From Haliotispira sp965263485 (GTDB taxonomy: Bacteria > Spirochaetota > Spirochaetia > SP-2023), in the NCBI GenBank assembly GCA_965263485.1, contig CBDHHO010000004.1:806001-870000 (forward strand): 64,000 nucleotides of DNA, read 5' to 3'. Each line of letters opens with the position of its first letter. Position 1 is the first letter of the stretch. Both the position numbers and the translations under genes were made by a program. Positions 49,517 through 57,989 of this stretch are shown one piece after another. Below the pieces are notes generated by a model. That model was given only the letters and a program-made list of their open reading frames with translations, was not told the DNA's origin and did no database searches.

Positions 49517-50512
49517 ATGAAAAAGATGCTTATTGCTTTTGTATTTGTAAGCTTGTATTCCATTGGGAATCTGATGGCAAGAGGGTCGCAGGGGGAAAGC
49601 GGGCAGTTCGAGATTGTTTTTATACCCAAGTTAATCGGGATACCTTGGTTTAATGCGATGGAGGATGGCTTTAAGGCATTTGCCAAAGATACCGGAGGGA
49701 TCAAAATCACAGTTTCTGGTGCGCCGGAGGCAGACCCGGCCCAGCAGGCCCGGGTTCTCGAAGATGCCATCGCCCGCAAACCGGACAGTATTATTGTGGT
49801 TCCCAATGACACTAAGGTTTTAGAGCCCATTATGAAAAAAGGCCGGGAGGCCGGTATTCTGATGCTGACCCAGGAAGCTGTCAGTGCCGAGAATGTCGAT
49901 GCCGACATTGAATTTTTGTTCCCCGAGCAAGTGGGAAAAGACTACATGGAGGCTTTGGTGCGGGGCATGGGAGAGCCTGCGGGTGGCTATGCGATTATGG
50001 TCGGAGGCCTGACCGTGGAATCTCACAATGCCCGTGCCGACAACGCCGTCAAATACCAAAAGGAGAATTATCCGGGTTTGTACCAAGTCACTTCGCGACT
50101 GGAAGGCTCTGAGAGCGTAGAGCAGGCTCGCAGTAAGACACTGGAACTGCTCCAAGCTTACGATGACTTAAAAGGCATTCTGTATATTGGCACTCTGGGC
50201 GCAATTGGCGGAGCCCTGGCCGTAACCGAAAAAAATATGGCAGATAAGATATCGATTGCCGGCACTTCCGTGCCCAGTCAGGTAAAAAGGTATCTGGTTG
50301 ACGGCTCTGTGGACGGGAATGTCATCAGCAATCCCTACCGTATTGGCTATGATTCAGCCTATATCATCCACAGCCTGGCAAGAAATGGCAAAAATACTTC
50401 TGCCATCCGATCCGTACCTGAGTATGGAGAAGTCAAGGTAACGGGCAAGGTAATTACCTTCCATGCGCCGGCGGAAGTGACTGCCGAAAATGCAGCCTCG
50501 TTTGGTTTCTGA
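49517..50512 (+). CDS. Sugar ABC transporter substrate-binding protein
   Basis: Periplasmic binding protein, 331 residues. GGAGGA 9 bases before the ATG at 49517; signal peptide MLIAFVFVSLYSIGNLMA. Ribose/AI-2-binding type: FEIVFIPKLIGIPWFNAMED, ITVSGAPEADPAQQARVLED, DSIIVVPNDTKVLEPIMKKG, ILMLTQEAVSAENVDADIEF, GILYIGTLGAIGGAL and ISIAGTSVPSQVKRYL. First structural gene of the operon. The operon's D-allulose 3-epimerase suggests a ketose ligand. Confidence 0.9.
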   Translation: MKKMLIAFVFVSLYSIGNLMARGSQGESGQFEIVFIPKLIGIPWFNAMEDGFKAFAKDTGGIKITVSGAPEADPAQQARVLEDAIARKPDSIIVVPNDTKVLEPIMKKGREAGILMLTQEAVSAENVDADIEFLFPEQVGKDYMEALVRGMGEPAGGYAIMVGGLTVESHNARADNAVKYQKENYPGLYQVTSRLEGSESVEQARSKTLELLQAYDDLKGILYIGTLGAIGGALAVTEKNMADKISIAGTSVPSQVKRYLVDGSVDGNVISNPYRIGYDSAYIIHSLARNGKNTSAIRSVPEYGEVKVTGKVITFHAPAEVTAENAASFGF

Positions 50513-50528
50513 AGCAGAATGAGGTCCC

Positions 50529-52022
50529 ATGGAAGCTCCGGTCATTGAGCTCAGAAAAGTAAACAAGATCTACCCCGGTGTGCATGCTCTGCGCGATGTC
50601 GATTTTACATTGTACCCAGGGGAAGTGCATTGTCTGGTCGGTTCCAACGGCTCGGGGAAATCGACCATGATTAAAATCATCTCCGGCGTTGAGCAGCCGG
50701 AACTAGGATCAGAACTATATATTCGAGGGGAGAAGATTCACCACCACAGCTCCCGTTTGGCCCTGAAGAAAGGCATCCAAGTCATTTATCAGGACATGGC
50801 CCTATTCCCTAATTTGAGCATCCGCGAAAATATCGCCTTTCGCAATCACTTTGAAAGAGGCTCCTGCTTCGTGCGCCGGAAGGCGCTGGATCAGCTTGCC
50901 CGGCGCGCCATGGACATGATAGGGCTCCGGCTGGACCTGGATCAGAGCGTCTCGGCATTATCCATTGCCCAACAACAACTGGTTGAGATTGTGCGGTCCT
51001 TGAGCACCGAGCTCTCGCTGCTGATTCTCGATGAGCCCACAGCATCGCTGACGCGCAAAGAAGTCAATGCGCTGTTTGCAGTAATCGAGAAGCTGAGGGC
51101 TCAAGGGGTTTCTATCTTGTTTGTCAGCCACAAACTGAATGAAGTGTTCGAAGTGGCGGAGCAAGTCACCATTCTCCGTGACGGGGATAAAATCGGCCAG
51201 TTTGATCCTGAAGATCTGGACCACAACAGACTGGTGCACTTAATGACAGGCCAGGAAGAGCTGCACGAAGCGCTCGCTCCTTTGCCTGAGAGGAGCCGAC
51301 CCTTGTTGGAGCTGAGCAAGCTTTGCAAAAAAGATCATTATTGGGGGATTGATCTGAGCCTGAAACCGGGAGAGATTTTGGGCATTACCGGGTTGCTGGG
51401 CTCAGGCCGAACGGAGCTGGCCTTGTCCATCTTTGGCATGAAGCAGCCTGATTCGGGCGAGATCCGCTTTCAGGGCAAGCCTGTACGGCTGCGCAATAAT
51501 GTAGATGCACTGAGACTGGGGATAGGCTATGTACCGGAGAACCGCAAGGCAGATGGTCTGGTCTTTGAGCAGAGTATTGCAGATAACATTTCGCTCACAA
51601 CTTTATACCAGCACTTAAATAGGCTGAAACTACTTGATGAACAAAGCCTAGAACAAGATGCCCGCTCCTGGGAGAAAGCATTGTCCATCAAGATCCCGCG
51701 TCTGGATAATCTGATTCAAACGCTCTCGGGAGGCAATCAACAGAAAGTGGTGCTGGCGAAATGGCTGGCTTTGAAGCCCAAATTACTGATTCTTGATGAA
51801 CCGACGGTCGGGATTGATGTGATTGCCAAAAACAGCATTCATTCGCTGGTTAAGACGCTGGCTGCATCAGGTATGGGTGTGATTATTATTTCGGACGAGG
51901 TACAGGAGGTTCTGCACAACTCTCACCGAGTCCTGATTATGAATGCGGGGCGCATCGTTGATGAATTCCTGCCCGAACAAATCAGCGAACAGGAATTGTT
52001 GAAAAATTATAACTTGGCTTAG
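50529..52022 (+). CDS. Sugar ABC transporter ATP-binding protein (RbsA type)
   Basis: 497 residues with two ATPase domains: first Walker A GSNGSGKSTMI, Walker B LLILDEPTASLT and LFVSHKLNEVFE; second GLLGSGRTELAL, signature LSGGNQQKVVLAKWLA and LLILDEPTVGIDV. The cytoplasmic motor of the importer. The ATG at 50529 follows GAGGTCCC. Its stop codon TAG is formed at the junction with a half-element that lies between it and the permease. Confidence 0.93.
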   Translation: MEAPVIELRKVNKIYPGVHALRDVDFTLYPGEVHCLVGSNGSGKSTMIKIISGVEQPELGSELYIRGEKIHHHSSRLALKKGIQVIYQDMALFPNLSIRENIAFRNHFERGSCFVRRKALDQLARRAMDMIGLRLDLDQSVSALSIAQQQLVEIVRSLSTELSLLILDEPTASLTRKEVNALFAVIEKLRAQGVSILFVSHKLNEVFEVAEQVTILRDGDKIGQFDPEDLDHNRLVHLMTGQEELHEALAPLPERSRPLLELSKLCKKDHYWGIDLSLKPGEILGITGLLGSGRTELALSIFGMKQPDSGEIRFQGKPVRLRNNVDALRLGIGYVPENRKADGLVFEQSIADNISLTTLYQHLNRLKLLDEQSLEQDARSWEKALSIKIPRLDNLIQTLSGGNQQKVVLAKWLALKPKLLILDEPTVGIDVIAKNSIHSLVKTLAASGMGVIIISDEVQEVLHNSHRVLIMNAGRIVDEFLPEQISEQELLKNYNLA

Positions 52023-52030
52023 AGGTTCCC
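52021..52030. repeat. Isolated GGGRACC-type right end
   Basis: AGAGGTTCCC overlapping the stop codon of the ATPase gene, followed by TTAGGG. No matching left end, so a deletion relic inside the operon. Confidence 0.55.
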
Positions 52031-52055
52031 TTAGGGAGTAAGGAAATTTTCAGGT

Positions 52056-53069
52056 ATGAGAATCAAAAAAATTCTGGCTCACAACGAAGTCATTTTGTTT
52101 CTGATCCTGCTGTTCGTGATGCTGATGATGGGGATCCACAGTCCCAGATTTCTTGCTATCGAGAACATTTTTGACATCCTGCGCAACGCCGCGTTTTTTG
52201 GGGTGATTTCCATTGGTTTCCTATTTGTTCTGGTAGCGGGCGGCATTGATATCTCATTTATGGCCACCGCAATTGTGGCCCAGTATTTTGCGGCATCATT
52301 GTTGAGTGCCCACCAAGAGATGCCTGTTCTGCTGGTCTTGCTGAGCTCTGTAGTACCGGGTTTCCTGCTGGGTTCACTCAATGCTGTTCTGATCCACCGC
52401 CTTAAGGCCCCCCCCATTATACTCAGTATTGCCATGATGAATGCCTATTACGGCATTACCCAGTTTGCCTCTGAGGGCAGATGGATCTATGATTTCCCCG
52501 CTTGGTTTCACCGCTTCCCCGGCATTCTGGTGCTCCGTTTAGAGCCGCAGGATGGCGGCTTTTATGGTTTTTCGATCTTCACCGCAATCTGGTTCGCCGG
52601 TGCTTTGATGGGGCACATCATTCTCAAACATACCAAATTGGGGCGTAAGCTATATGCGACCGGGGGAAACTTGGAAGCAGCCCGACGCGCGGGAATTAAT
52701 ATCTGGCGGATGCGCTGGTTTGCCTATGCCTTTCTGGGCTCTATTGCGGGACTGGGAGGCCTGATGCACGCGTTGATTACCCAGACAGTCGCACCCAACG
52801 CCTTGTGGGGGCAGGAGTTTGACGTGGTGGCCGCAGTGATTCTGGGGGGTGCCGCTATTACCGGAGGCAGAGGTAGCGTCTTTGGCACCGTAGTCGGAAC
52901 CGTTTTGGTCGCTGTGGTCAAAAACGGCTTGACGATCATGAAAGTCCCCTCCTTCTACCATCAAGTGTTTATCGGAGGGGTACTGTTGCTCAGCGTAATG
53001 ATCACTGCGCTGCGCTCCAAAACTTTGGAAAAGCACTCAGGAGGTCTCCATGTCGGGACCGGCGGGTGA
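52056..53069 (+). CDS. Sugar ABC transporter permease 1 (RbsC type)
   Basis: Inner-membrane permease, 337 residues, with FVLVAGGIDISFMATAIVAQ, RLKAPPIILSIAMMNAYYGI, GRKLYATGGNLEAARRAGIN and VVAAVILGGAAITGGRGSVF. Overlaps the second permease by 20 bases. AAGGAAATTTTCAGGT before the ATG gives a weak ribosome binding site. Confidence 0.93.
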   Translation: MRIKKILAHNEVILFLILLFVMLMMGIHSPRFLAIENIFDILRNAAFFGVISIGFLFVLVAGGIDISFMATAIVAQYFAASLLSAHQEMPVLLVLLSSVVPGFLLGSLNAVLIHRLKAPPIILSIAMMNAYYGITQFASEGRWIYDFPAWFHRFPGILVLRLEPQDGGFYGFSIFTAIWFAGALMGHIILKHTKLGRKLYATGGNLEAARRAGINIWRMRWFAYAFLGSIAGLGGLMHALITQTVAPNALWGQEFDVVAAVILGGAAITGGRGSVFGTVVGTVLVAVVKNGLTIMKVPSFYHQVFIGGVLLLSVMITALRSKTLEKHSGGLHVGTGG

Positions 53070-54090
53070 GCTGCCCAAGGGCAGCCGGCTACAGCATTGG
53101 CTGGGACAGAACACAGATATACGAATTCTGCCGCTGGTATTCTTGCTGGTCGTGCTGCTCATGAGTGCAATTACCGGTGGTGAGTTTCTGGCTGCGCCCA
53201 ATATCCGCGCAATCGCATTCCAGTTGCCTGAGCTCGGTCTGCTCTCTTTTGCCATGATGGTCGCAATGCTCACGGGGGGCATTAACCTTTCGATCGTCAG
53301 CAGCGCCAATTTTACCGGAGTCTTGATGGCATTGCTGCTGAGCCGTTTTGCCGAAGCCAGTGGCAGTTTGGCGGTTTTGGCGGTGGGCGCCATCATCGCT
53401 GCCGGACTGCTGTTCTCGGTTTTCCTGGGGCTGCTGAACGGAATATTGATTGCTTGGGTTGGTGTTTCTCCTGTACTGACGACTTTGGGTACAATGATTT
53501 TCTATGAAGGCCTGACGCTCGCTATTACCAGAGGGTATGTAATATCCGGTTTCCCGGAGGCCTTGCTGTTTATTGGGAATGGCAGTCTGTGGGGTGTTCC
53601 GCTGCCCTTTATTATTTTTGTGATCGTCTCTGTTGCCATGTCATTGTTGGTGCGGCGCAGGCCTCTGGGCCGGTATTTTCAGATGATCGGTTCGAATATC
53701 CGGGCCACCGAATACTCCTGTATCAACGTCAAAATGGTGCTGCTGAAAGCCTATGCCCTTTCGGGTTTTTTGGCGGGTTTAGCGGGCGTAGTGATGATTG
53801 CGCGTTTTAACTCGGCAAATGCGCGATACGGAGTATCTTATATGTTATTGAGCGTACTGATTGCCGTACTGGGCGGGACCAACCCGGAGGGAGGTTCGGG
53901 CAAGGTTTTGGGAATCGTGCTGGCGCTGTTTACCTTGCAGTCGCTGACCAGTGGTCTGAACCTGCTTGAAATCAGCTCTTTTGCCACGGTTGCCCTTTGG
54001 GGCATATTGCTGGCTCTGGTCATTGTCTACCGCCATTATGCCCTGCAGAAACGCAATACGAGTCTGGCCAGATTATCACAGAGAGATTGA
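53050..54090 (+). CDS. Sugar ABC transporter permease 2 (RbsC type)
   Basis: Second permease, 346 residues: FAMMVAMLTGGINLSIVSSA, WVGVSPVLTTLGTMIFYEGL, GRYFQMIGSNIRATEYSCIN and VLIAVLGGTNPEGGSGKVLG. AGGAGG 6 bases before the ATG. Completes the heterodimeric channel of the ketose importer. Confidence 0.93.
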   Translation: MSGPAGELPKGSRLQHWLGQNTDIRILPLVFLLVVLLMSAITGGEFLAAPNIRAIAFQLPELGLLSFAMMVAMLTGGINLSIVSSANFTGVLMALLLSRFAEASGSLAVLAVGAIIAAGLLFSVFLGLLNGILIAWVGVSPVLTTLGTMIFYEGLTLAITRGYVISGFPEALLFIGNGSLWGVPLPFIIFVIVSVAMSLLVRRRPLGRYFQMIGSNIRATEYSCINVKMVLLKAYALSGFLAGLAGVVMIARFNSANARYGVSYMLLSVLIAVLGGTNPEGGSGKVLGIVLALFTLQSLTSGLNLLEISSFATVALWGILLALVIVYRHYALQKRNTSLARLSQRD

Positions 54091-54133
54091 ATCCCTCAAA
54101 ATCATTCAGGCCCTGAGCAAAGGAGTCAGCACA

Positions 54134-55003
54134 ATGAAATACGGCATCTACTACGCCTACTGGGAAAAAGAGTGGGACGGAGACTACATCCACTACATCA
54201 AAAAAGTCTCGGATATCGGCTTTGACATACTGGAAATCGCGGCCCACCAACTACTGGACTACAACGACGGCCAACTTAAAGACATCCGCCAGTGCGCCCA
54301 GGATCACGGAATCACCCTGACCGCCGGAATCGGACCGAGTGCCGACAAAAACCTCTCCTCCCCGGACCTGAAAATCCGGGAAGCCGGACGAAAATTCTTC
54401 AAAGCGATGCTCCAGCAACTACAAAAACTGGACATTCACACTATCGGCGGAGCCCTCTACTCCTACTGGCCCATCGACTACGGCAAAGCCGCAGACAAAA
54501 CCGGAGACCGCGAACGCGGCATTCTGGAAATGCGGGACATGGCAGACTACGCCGCCGAGCTGGGAATCACGCTCTGTATGGAAGTCCTCAACCGCTTTGA
54601 GAATCACATATTGAACACCGCCGCCGAAGGCGTTGCCTACGTCAAAGAAGTAGGCAACGACAACGTCAAAGTCATGCTGGACACCTTCCATATGAACATC
54701 GAAGAAGACAGCATCGGCGCGGCTATTCGCTCTGCGGGCCCATATCTGGGGCACCTGCACACCGGGGAGTGCAACCGCAAGGTTCCGGGTAAGGGGCGCT
54801 TGCCCTGGCGGGAAATTGCAGAAGCCTTGCATGACATCAATTACACAGGGGCTGTGGTGATGGAGCCGTTTGTCAAAATGGGCGGCACAGTGGGCAGTGA
54901 CATCAAAGTATGGCGCGACTTAAGCGGAAATGCCGACGAGCAGAAAATGGATCGGGATGCTCAGAAGGCACTCGTATTTTTGCGCTATATGTTCGAGCGA
55001 TGA
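54134..55003 (+). CDS. D-allulose (D-psicose) / D-tagatose 3-epimerase
   Basis: Interconverts ketohexoses at C3, for example D-fructose and D-allulose. 289 residues, the length of the well-known Agrobacterium enzyme, and very similar to it: MKYGIYYAYWEKEWDG, LTAGIGPSADKNLSS, KLDIHTIGGALYSYWPIDY, EVLNRFENHILNTAAEGVAY, KVMLDTFHMNIEEDS, HTGECNRKVPGKGRLPW, NYTGAVVMEPFVKMGGTVGS. The metal ligands (Glu in MEVLNR, Asp in LDTFH, His in HTGE, Glu in VMEPF) are all present. AAAGGAG 8 bases before the ATG at 54134; the frame from 53966 overlaps the permease and is not used. Confidence 0.94.
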   Translation: MKYGIYYAYWEKEWDGDYIHYIKKVSDIGFDILEIAAHQLLDYNDGQLKDIRQCAQDHGITLTAGIGPSADKNLSSPDLKIREAGRKFFKAMLQQLQKLDIHTIGGALYSYWPIDYGKAADKTGDRERGILEMRDMADYAAELGITLCMEVLNRFENHILNTAAEGVAYVKEVGNDNVKVMLDTFHMNIEEDSIGAAIRSAGPYLGHLHTGECNRKVPGKGRLPWREIAEALHDINYTGAVVMEPFVKMGGTVGSDIKVWRDLSGNADEQKMDRDAQKALVFLRYMFER

Positions 55004-55030
55004 CCCACAGACTCCTTTGGACAATTTCAC

Positions 55031-56488
55031 ATGTATGCATTAGGGATTGATCTCGGCACCAGCAAGATCGCGGGAGTGCTGCTCAGTGTGAACTCCGGTG
55101 AATTACGGGAGGAAATTTCTGAGCCAAACTCCGCAGATATTCGCGCTGCTCACAGCTGGGAACGGCTTCAGGAGCCCGCACAGATCATCCGGATTGCGAG
55201 CCGGATGATTGCTGCGCTGAAACAGAGTGCAGACGGCCCCGTAGTTTCGCTGGGCATCAGCGGCCAGATGCACGGTTTTCTGTACGTGGATGAACAAGGG
55301 CAGGCCCTAGGGCCCCTCTATACCTGGCAGGACGGCCGGGCCGGGCTTCCTCTGGGCGCTGGGGCTTGTACAGCGCAGTCTTTGATCGAAGCAAAGACGG
55401 GGTGCAAAATTTTCTGTGGCTATGCCTTGGCGACCCATTACTACAACCAGCTCCGAGGCTTGCAGCCGCAGGTTCCGCACAAGCTCGTATCGATCGGCGG
55501 TTACTTGGGCATGCAGCTCTGCAGCGAGTCCTCTGCCCGGATCGACCCCAGTGAGGCAGCCAGTTTCGGGCTCTACGACCAGGAGCGGGCAGCCTTCCGG
55601 GTCTCTGATATTATTGCGTTATGGGGTCAGGCCAGGTTTCTGCCGGAGGTGGTACCTTTTGCATATCAGCTTGGTTGTGATCGGGATGGTACAGCGGTCT
55701 TTCAGTCACTGGGGGACAATCAGGCCAGTTTCTACGGCAGCTCCGCCATGAAGGAAGGCGCCTCCCAAGGCGGACAACTGCTCATCAACTTGGGGACCGG
55801 TGCCCAAGTCTCGCTGCTCCTAAGAGAGCGGGAGAACGGCAATACGGGAGGAGAGGAGAACTGGCAAGGCTTGGAGCGGCGCCCCTATCCTGGTGCTGCG
55901 CTGCTCGTTGGTGCCACTCTGGCGGGGGGCAAGTCCTTCGCTTTGCTGGCAGACTTCTTTGGCGAAGTACTGGCCTTTTTTGGCATTGAGCGCGGGCAGG
56001 AAGAGATCTACCGGATGATGGAGCAGTGGCAGGAAACTCTGACGGGGCAGCAATGGGATCGCTCTGTTCTTTCATCCGGCCCGATGGCATCCGGGGATGG
56101 CTGGGTGCTGGACAGGGAGCAACTGCTCAGTGTGGAGCCTTATTTTTACGGTACGCGCGGCAATCCGGATTTGAGCGGGGCCATTTCGCGCATCCGGGCT
56201 TCCAATCTGCGCCCGCAGTACTTAATCTATGGTTTTGCCGAGGCCATTGTGCGGGAATTGTGGGAGCTGCTTTGTGAGCATGCGGGGAGGGAACTTCCCA
56301 CAACGATCATGGGTTCGGGCAACGGGATCCGGCGCAATCCATTGATCCGCCGGATTATCGAAGAGGTCTTCGGGGCGGAATTAGTGGTCCCCGATCTGAG
56401 GGAAGAGGCGGCCTGTGGGGCGGCCTGGTATGGATGGCGGGCCTGGCGTGACCGGAACAAAGCATCCGGTGCAGAGGAGGCAGAATAG
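55031..56488 (+). CDS. FGGY-family carbohydrate kinase (sedoheptulokinase/xylulokinase-like)
   Basis: Sugar kinase, 485 residues: ALGIDLGTSKIAGVLL, LGISGQMHGFLYVDEQGQAL, YTWQDGRAG, RIDPSEAASFGLYD, INLGTGAQVSLLL and the ATP site TIMGSGNGIRRNPLIRRI. The TWQDGR and GISGQMHG motifs point to the sedoheptulokinase-like branch more than classic xylulokinase. As last gene after the allulose epimerase it probably phosphorylates the imported or epimerised ketose. The TAG stop overlaps the first base of a repeat element. Confidence 0.88.
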   Translation: MYALGIDLGTSKIAGVLLSVNSGELREEISEPNSADIRAAHSWERLQEPAQIIRIASRMIAALKQSADGPVVSLGISGQMHGFLYVDEQGQALGPLYTWQDGRAGLPLGAGACTAQSLIEAKTGCKIFCGYALATHYYNQLRGLQPQVPHKLVSIGGYLGMQLCSESSARIDPSEAASFGLYDQERAAFRVSDIIALWGQARFLPEVVPFAYQLGCDRDGTAVFQSLGDNQASFYGSSAMKEGASQGGQLLINLGTGAQVSLLLRERENGNTGGEENWQGLERRPYPGAALLVGATLAGGKSFALLADFFGEVLAFFGIERGQEEIYRMMEQWQETLTGQQWDRSVLSSGPMASGDGWVLDREQLLSVEPYFYGTRGNPDLSGAISRIRASNLRPQYLIYGFAEAIVRELWELLCEHAGRELPTTIMGSGNGIRRNPLIRRIIEEVFGAELVVPDLREEAACGAAWYGWRAWRDRNKASGAEEAE

Positions 56489-56731
56489 GGGACCTCTAAA
56501 AATGGTATCGCGTTTTGATGCCAGACGAAGGGATTTTTTGCGGCAGCGAGGAACGAAAGCCGAGCCATACTTTGCTGTATGGCACCAATGTGAGCTGGCG
56601 CAGCATTGGTGAACTGGCAGGCCGTGCGCAGCAAAGAGCCTGCTTCCTCTCTTTCGTGACAAAGCTGCTCCGTGAAAAAGACCGAGTCTGGTGCGCCATC
56701 CTTTTGTGGTGGGGAATTTTTAGAGGTGCCC
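56488..56731. mobile_element. GGGRACC-type element, longest copy
   Basis: 244 bp from GGGGACCTCTAAAAATGG to GAATTTTTAGAGGTGCCC. Flanks AATA and TGTA (no clear duplication). It includes a module around TGGCACCAATGTGAGCTGGC / CCAATGCTGCGCCAGC-like sequence shared with the GC-rich module at 11618. It marks the boundary between the ketose operon and the phage tail genes. Confidence 0.85.
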
Positions 56732-56788
56732 TGTATATTTATATACGAGGCTATATTTTGCCCGCGCGCGATAAAATTCCAAAAATGA

Positions 56789-56808
56789 TGCGATAAAAAG
56801 AAATCGCA
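56789..56808 (-). terminator. Terminator of the phage tail operon (minus strand)
   Basis: On the minus strand TGCGAT pairs with ATCGCA across an 8-base loop (56789-56808), followed by a T run (ATCATTTTTGG). It lies 45 bases after the last tail gene; nothing else is seen in 56732-56852. Confidence 0.6.
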
Positions 56809-56852
56809 CCGTGCGCATTATCAACATTGAGTTTACATTACACACCGTCTTT

Positions 56853-57194
56853 TTATTTCTTATCCTTTCTGACAATTATTGAATAAATTCGCACCGCAAC
56901 GTACAAGATGTATGGTTTGAGCTTGTATGGGGTCGTGGCCTTCAATGATGCCAAAAACAAGCGGTCGCATTCACGCCGCGAGAGCTGCGTCTCGGTCAAT
57001 AAATAATCGTGTAACAGGGCGGCTGGCAGAGAACTGCCAAAGGGCCGGGCAACCGGCCAAAATATACGCGGGATGCTGGCGCCATCGCTGCGAAAGCCAG
57101 AAGGCACCACGATGCCCAGAAGCACTATATCTTCCAGCAGTTCGATGCTGCGCCCCAGGTTGCCAATCCTCACAGCAAGCCGCCACCCAGTCAT
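56853..57194 (-). CDS. DUF1353 phage protein
   Basis: 113 residues from the ATG at 57194, which overlaps the preceding gene's stop (ATGA), a sign of translational coupling. The DUF1353 pattern is clear: VVPSGFRSDGASIPRIFWPV, then LPAALLHDYLL and SRRECDRLFLASL. Members of this family occur in tailed phages near tail and lysis genes; their biochemical role is not settled. Last gene of the tail operon in this window. Confidence 0.82.
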   Translation of the reverse strand: MTGWRLAVRIGNLGRSIELLEDIVLLGIVVPSGFRSDGASIPRIFWPVARPFGSSLPAALLHDYLLTETQLSRRECDRLFLASLKATTPYKLKPYILYVAVRIYSIIVRKDKK

Positions 57195-57979
57195 TCCGCC
57201 GAGCGCCAGCCGCCGTTCTCGGCGGCCCATTGGGCCAGCTCCCCGCGCCTGGCGCTCGGCGGGTGTTGTTGCAGTGCTTTGATCGCAGCCCGTACCGCTG
57301 CTAAATCCTCATCGTTTTGGACCGCGGCGGCCTTGTGGGCCAAAACTCTGCGGCATTCATCGATTGCTACGAGAACAGGCCGCAGAGCTGCTTCAGCCGC
57401 CTCATACGCTGCGATGATTTTCCCCCGTTCTGATGCCGTGTAGAGATCAGAATCGCTGCGTGCAAGCTCGATTTTGAGCTTATAGCGCTCTAATTGTTTT
57501 GCGCTCGCGATGCCAAAGTGGTCGCCCGGCTCGCCCAAGTGGTGCAGGAGAACCGCGTTGTGTGCTGCTTCATCCCTTTGGTCAACAGCCCACATAATCT
57601 CATCCTGCAATCGCGCGATTTTCGCTCTCAATAAAGCGTCCGCGGTATTCTTAGCGCCAAAGCGCGCCTCAGCGCTCTCTAGGGCAGACTGATACTGCGC
57701 TTCTGCCTTCTCGCGTGCCTCCTCTGCCAGCTCTGCCGCCTTTTGCGCTGCCAGCTCTTCGGGGCTCAGCGGGGGCTCGCCCTCCTCATCCAACCCCTCG
57801 GAGGCCAGCTCCTCGGGGGATTTGAGCGTCCAATCCTCTTTGTATAATGAAGATCTATGCCCAACAATAACACCATCAGGCACTTCAATGAGATTATTGA
57901 CGTCAATTTTCTGAGGGACACAGTCGGCAACATTCCAACTGCCAGATATAATTCCATCGTTTTTCACTGCAATCAACAT
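57191..57979 (-). CDS. Phage tail-associated coiled-coil protein, unknown function
   Basis: 262 residues. A short beta-like N-terminal part (MLIAVKNDGIISGSWNVADC; VIVGHRSSLYKEDWTLKSPE) is followed by a long Ala/Glu-rich coiled coil (LSPEELAAQKAAELAEEARE and onward). The C-terminus is charged (RGELAQWAAENGGW). It lies 10 bases after the tail-fibre gene, where fibre-assembly chaperones are usually found. I infer a fibre-assembly or fibre-partner role but do not recognise a family. Confidence 0.65.
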   Translation of the reverse strand: MLIAVKNDGIISGSWNVADCVPQKIDVNNLIEVPDGVIVGHRSSLYKEDWTLKSPEELASEGLDEEGEPPLSPEELAAQKAAELAEEAREKAEAQYQSALESAEARFGAKNTADALLRAKIARLQDEIMWAVDQRDEAAHNAVLLHHLGEPGDHFGIASAKQLERYKLKIELARSDSDLYTASERGKIIAAYEAAEAALRPVLVAIDECRRVLAHKAAAVQNDEDLAAVRAAIKALQQHPPSARRGELAQWAAENGGWRSAE

Positions 57980-57989
57980 ATTTCACTCC

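Noticed and set aside
56732..56852. Mu-type terminal repeat or attachment site at the edge of the tail genes
   Set aside because: Only a terminator is recognisable; no TG/CA end with host duplication could be identified without the other end.
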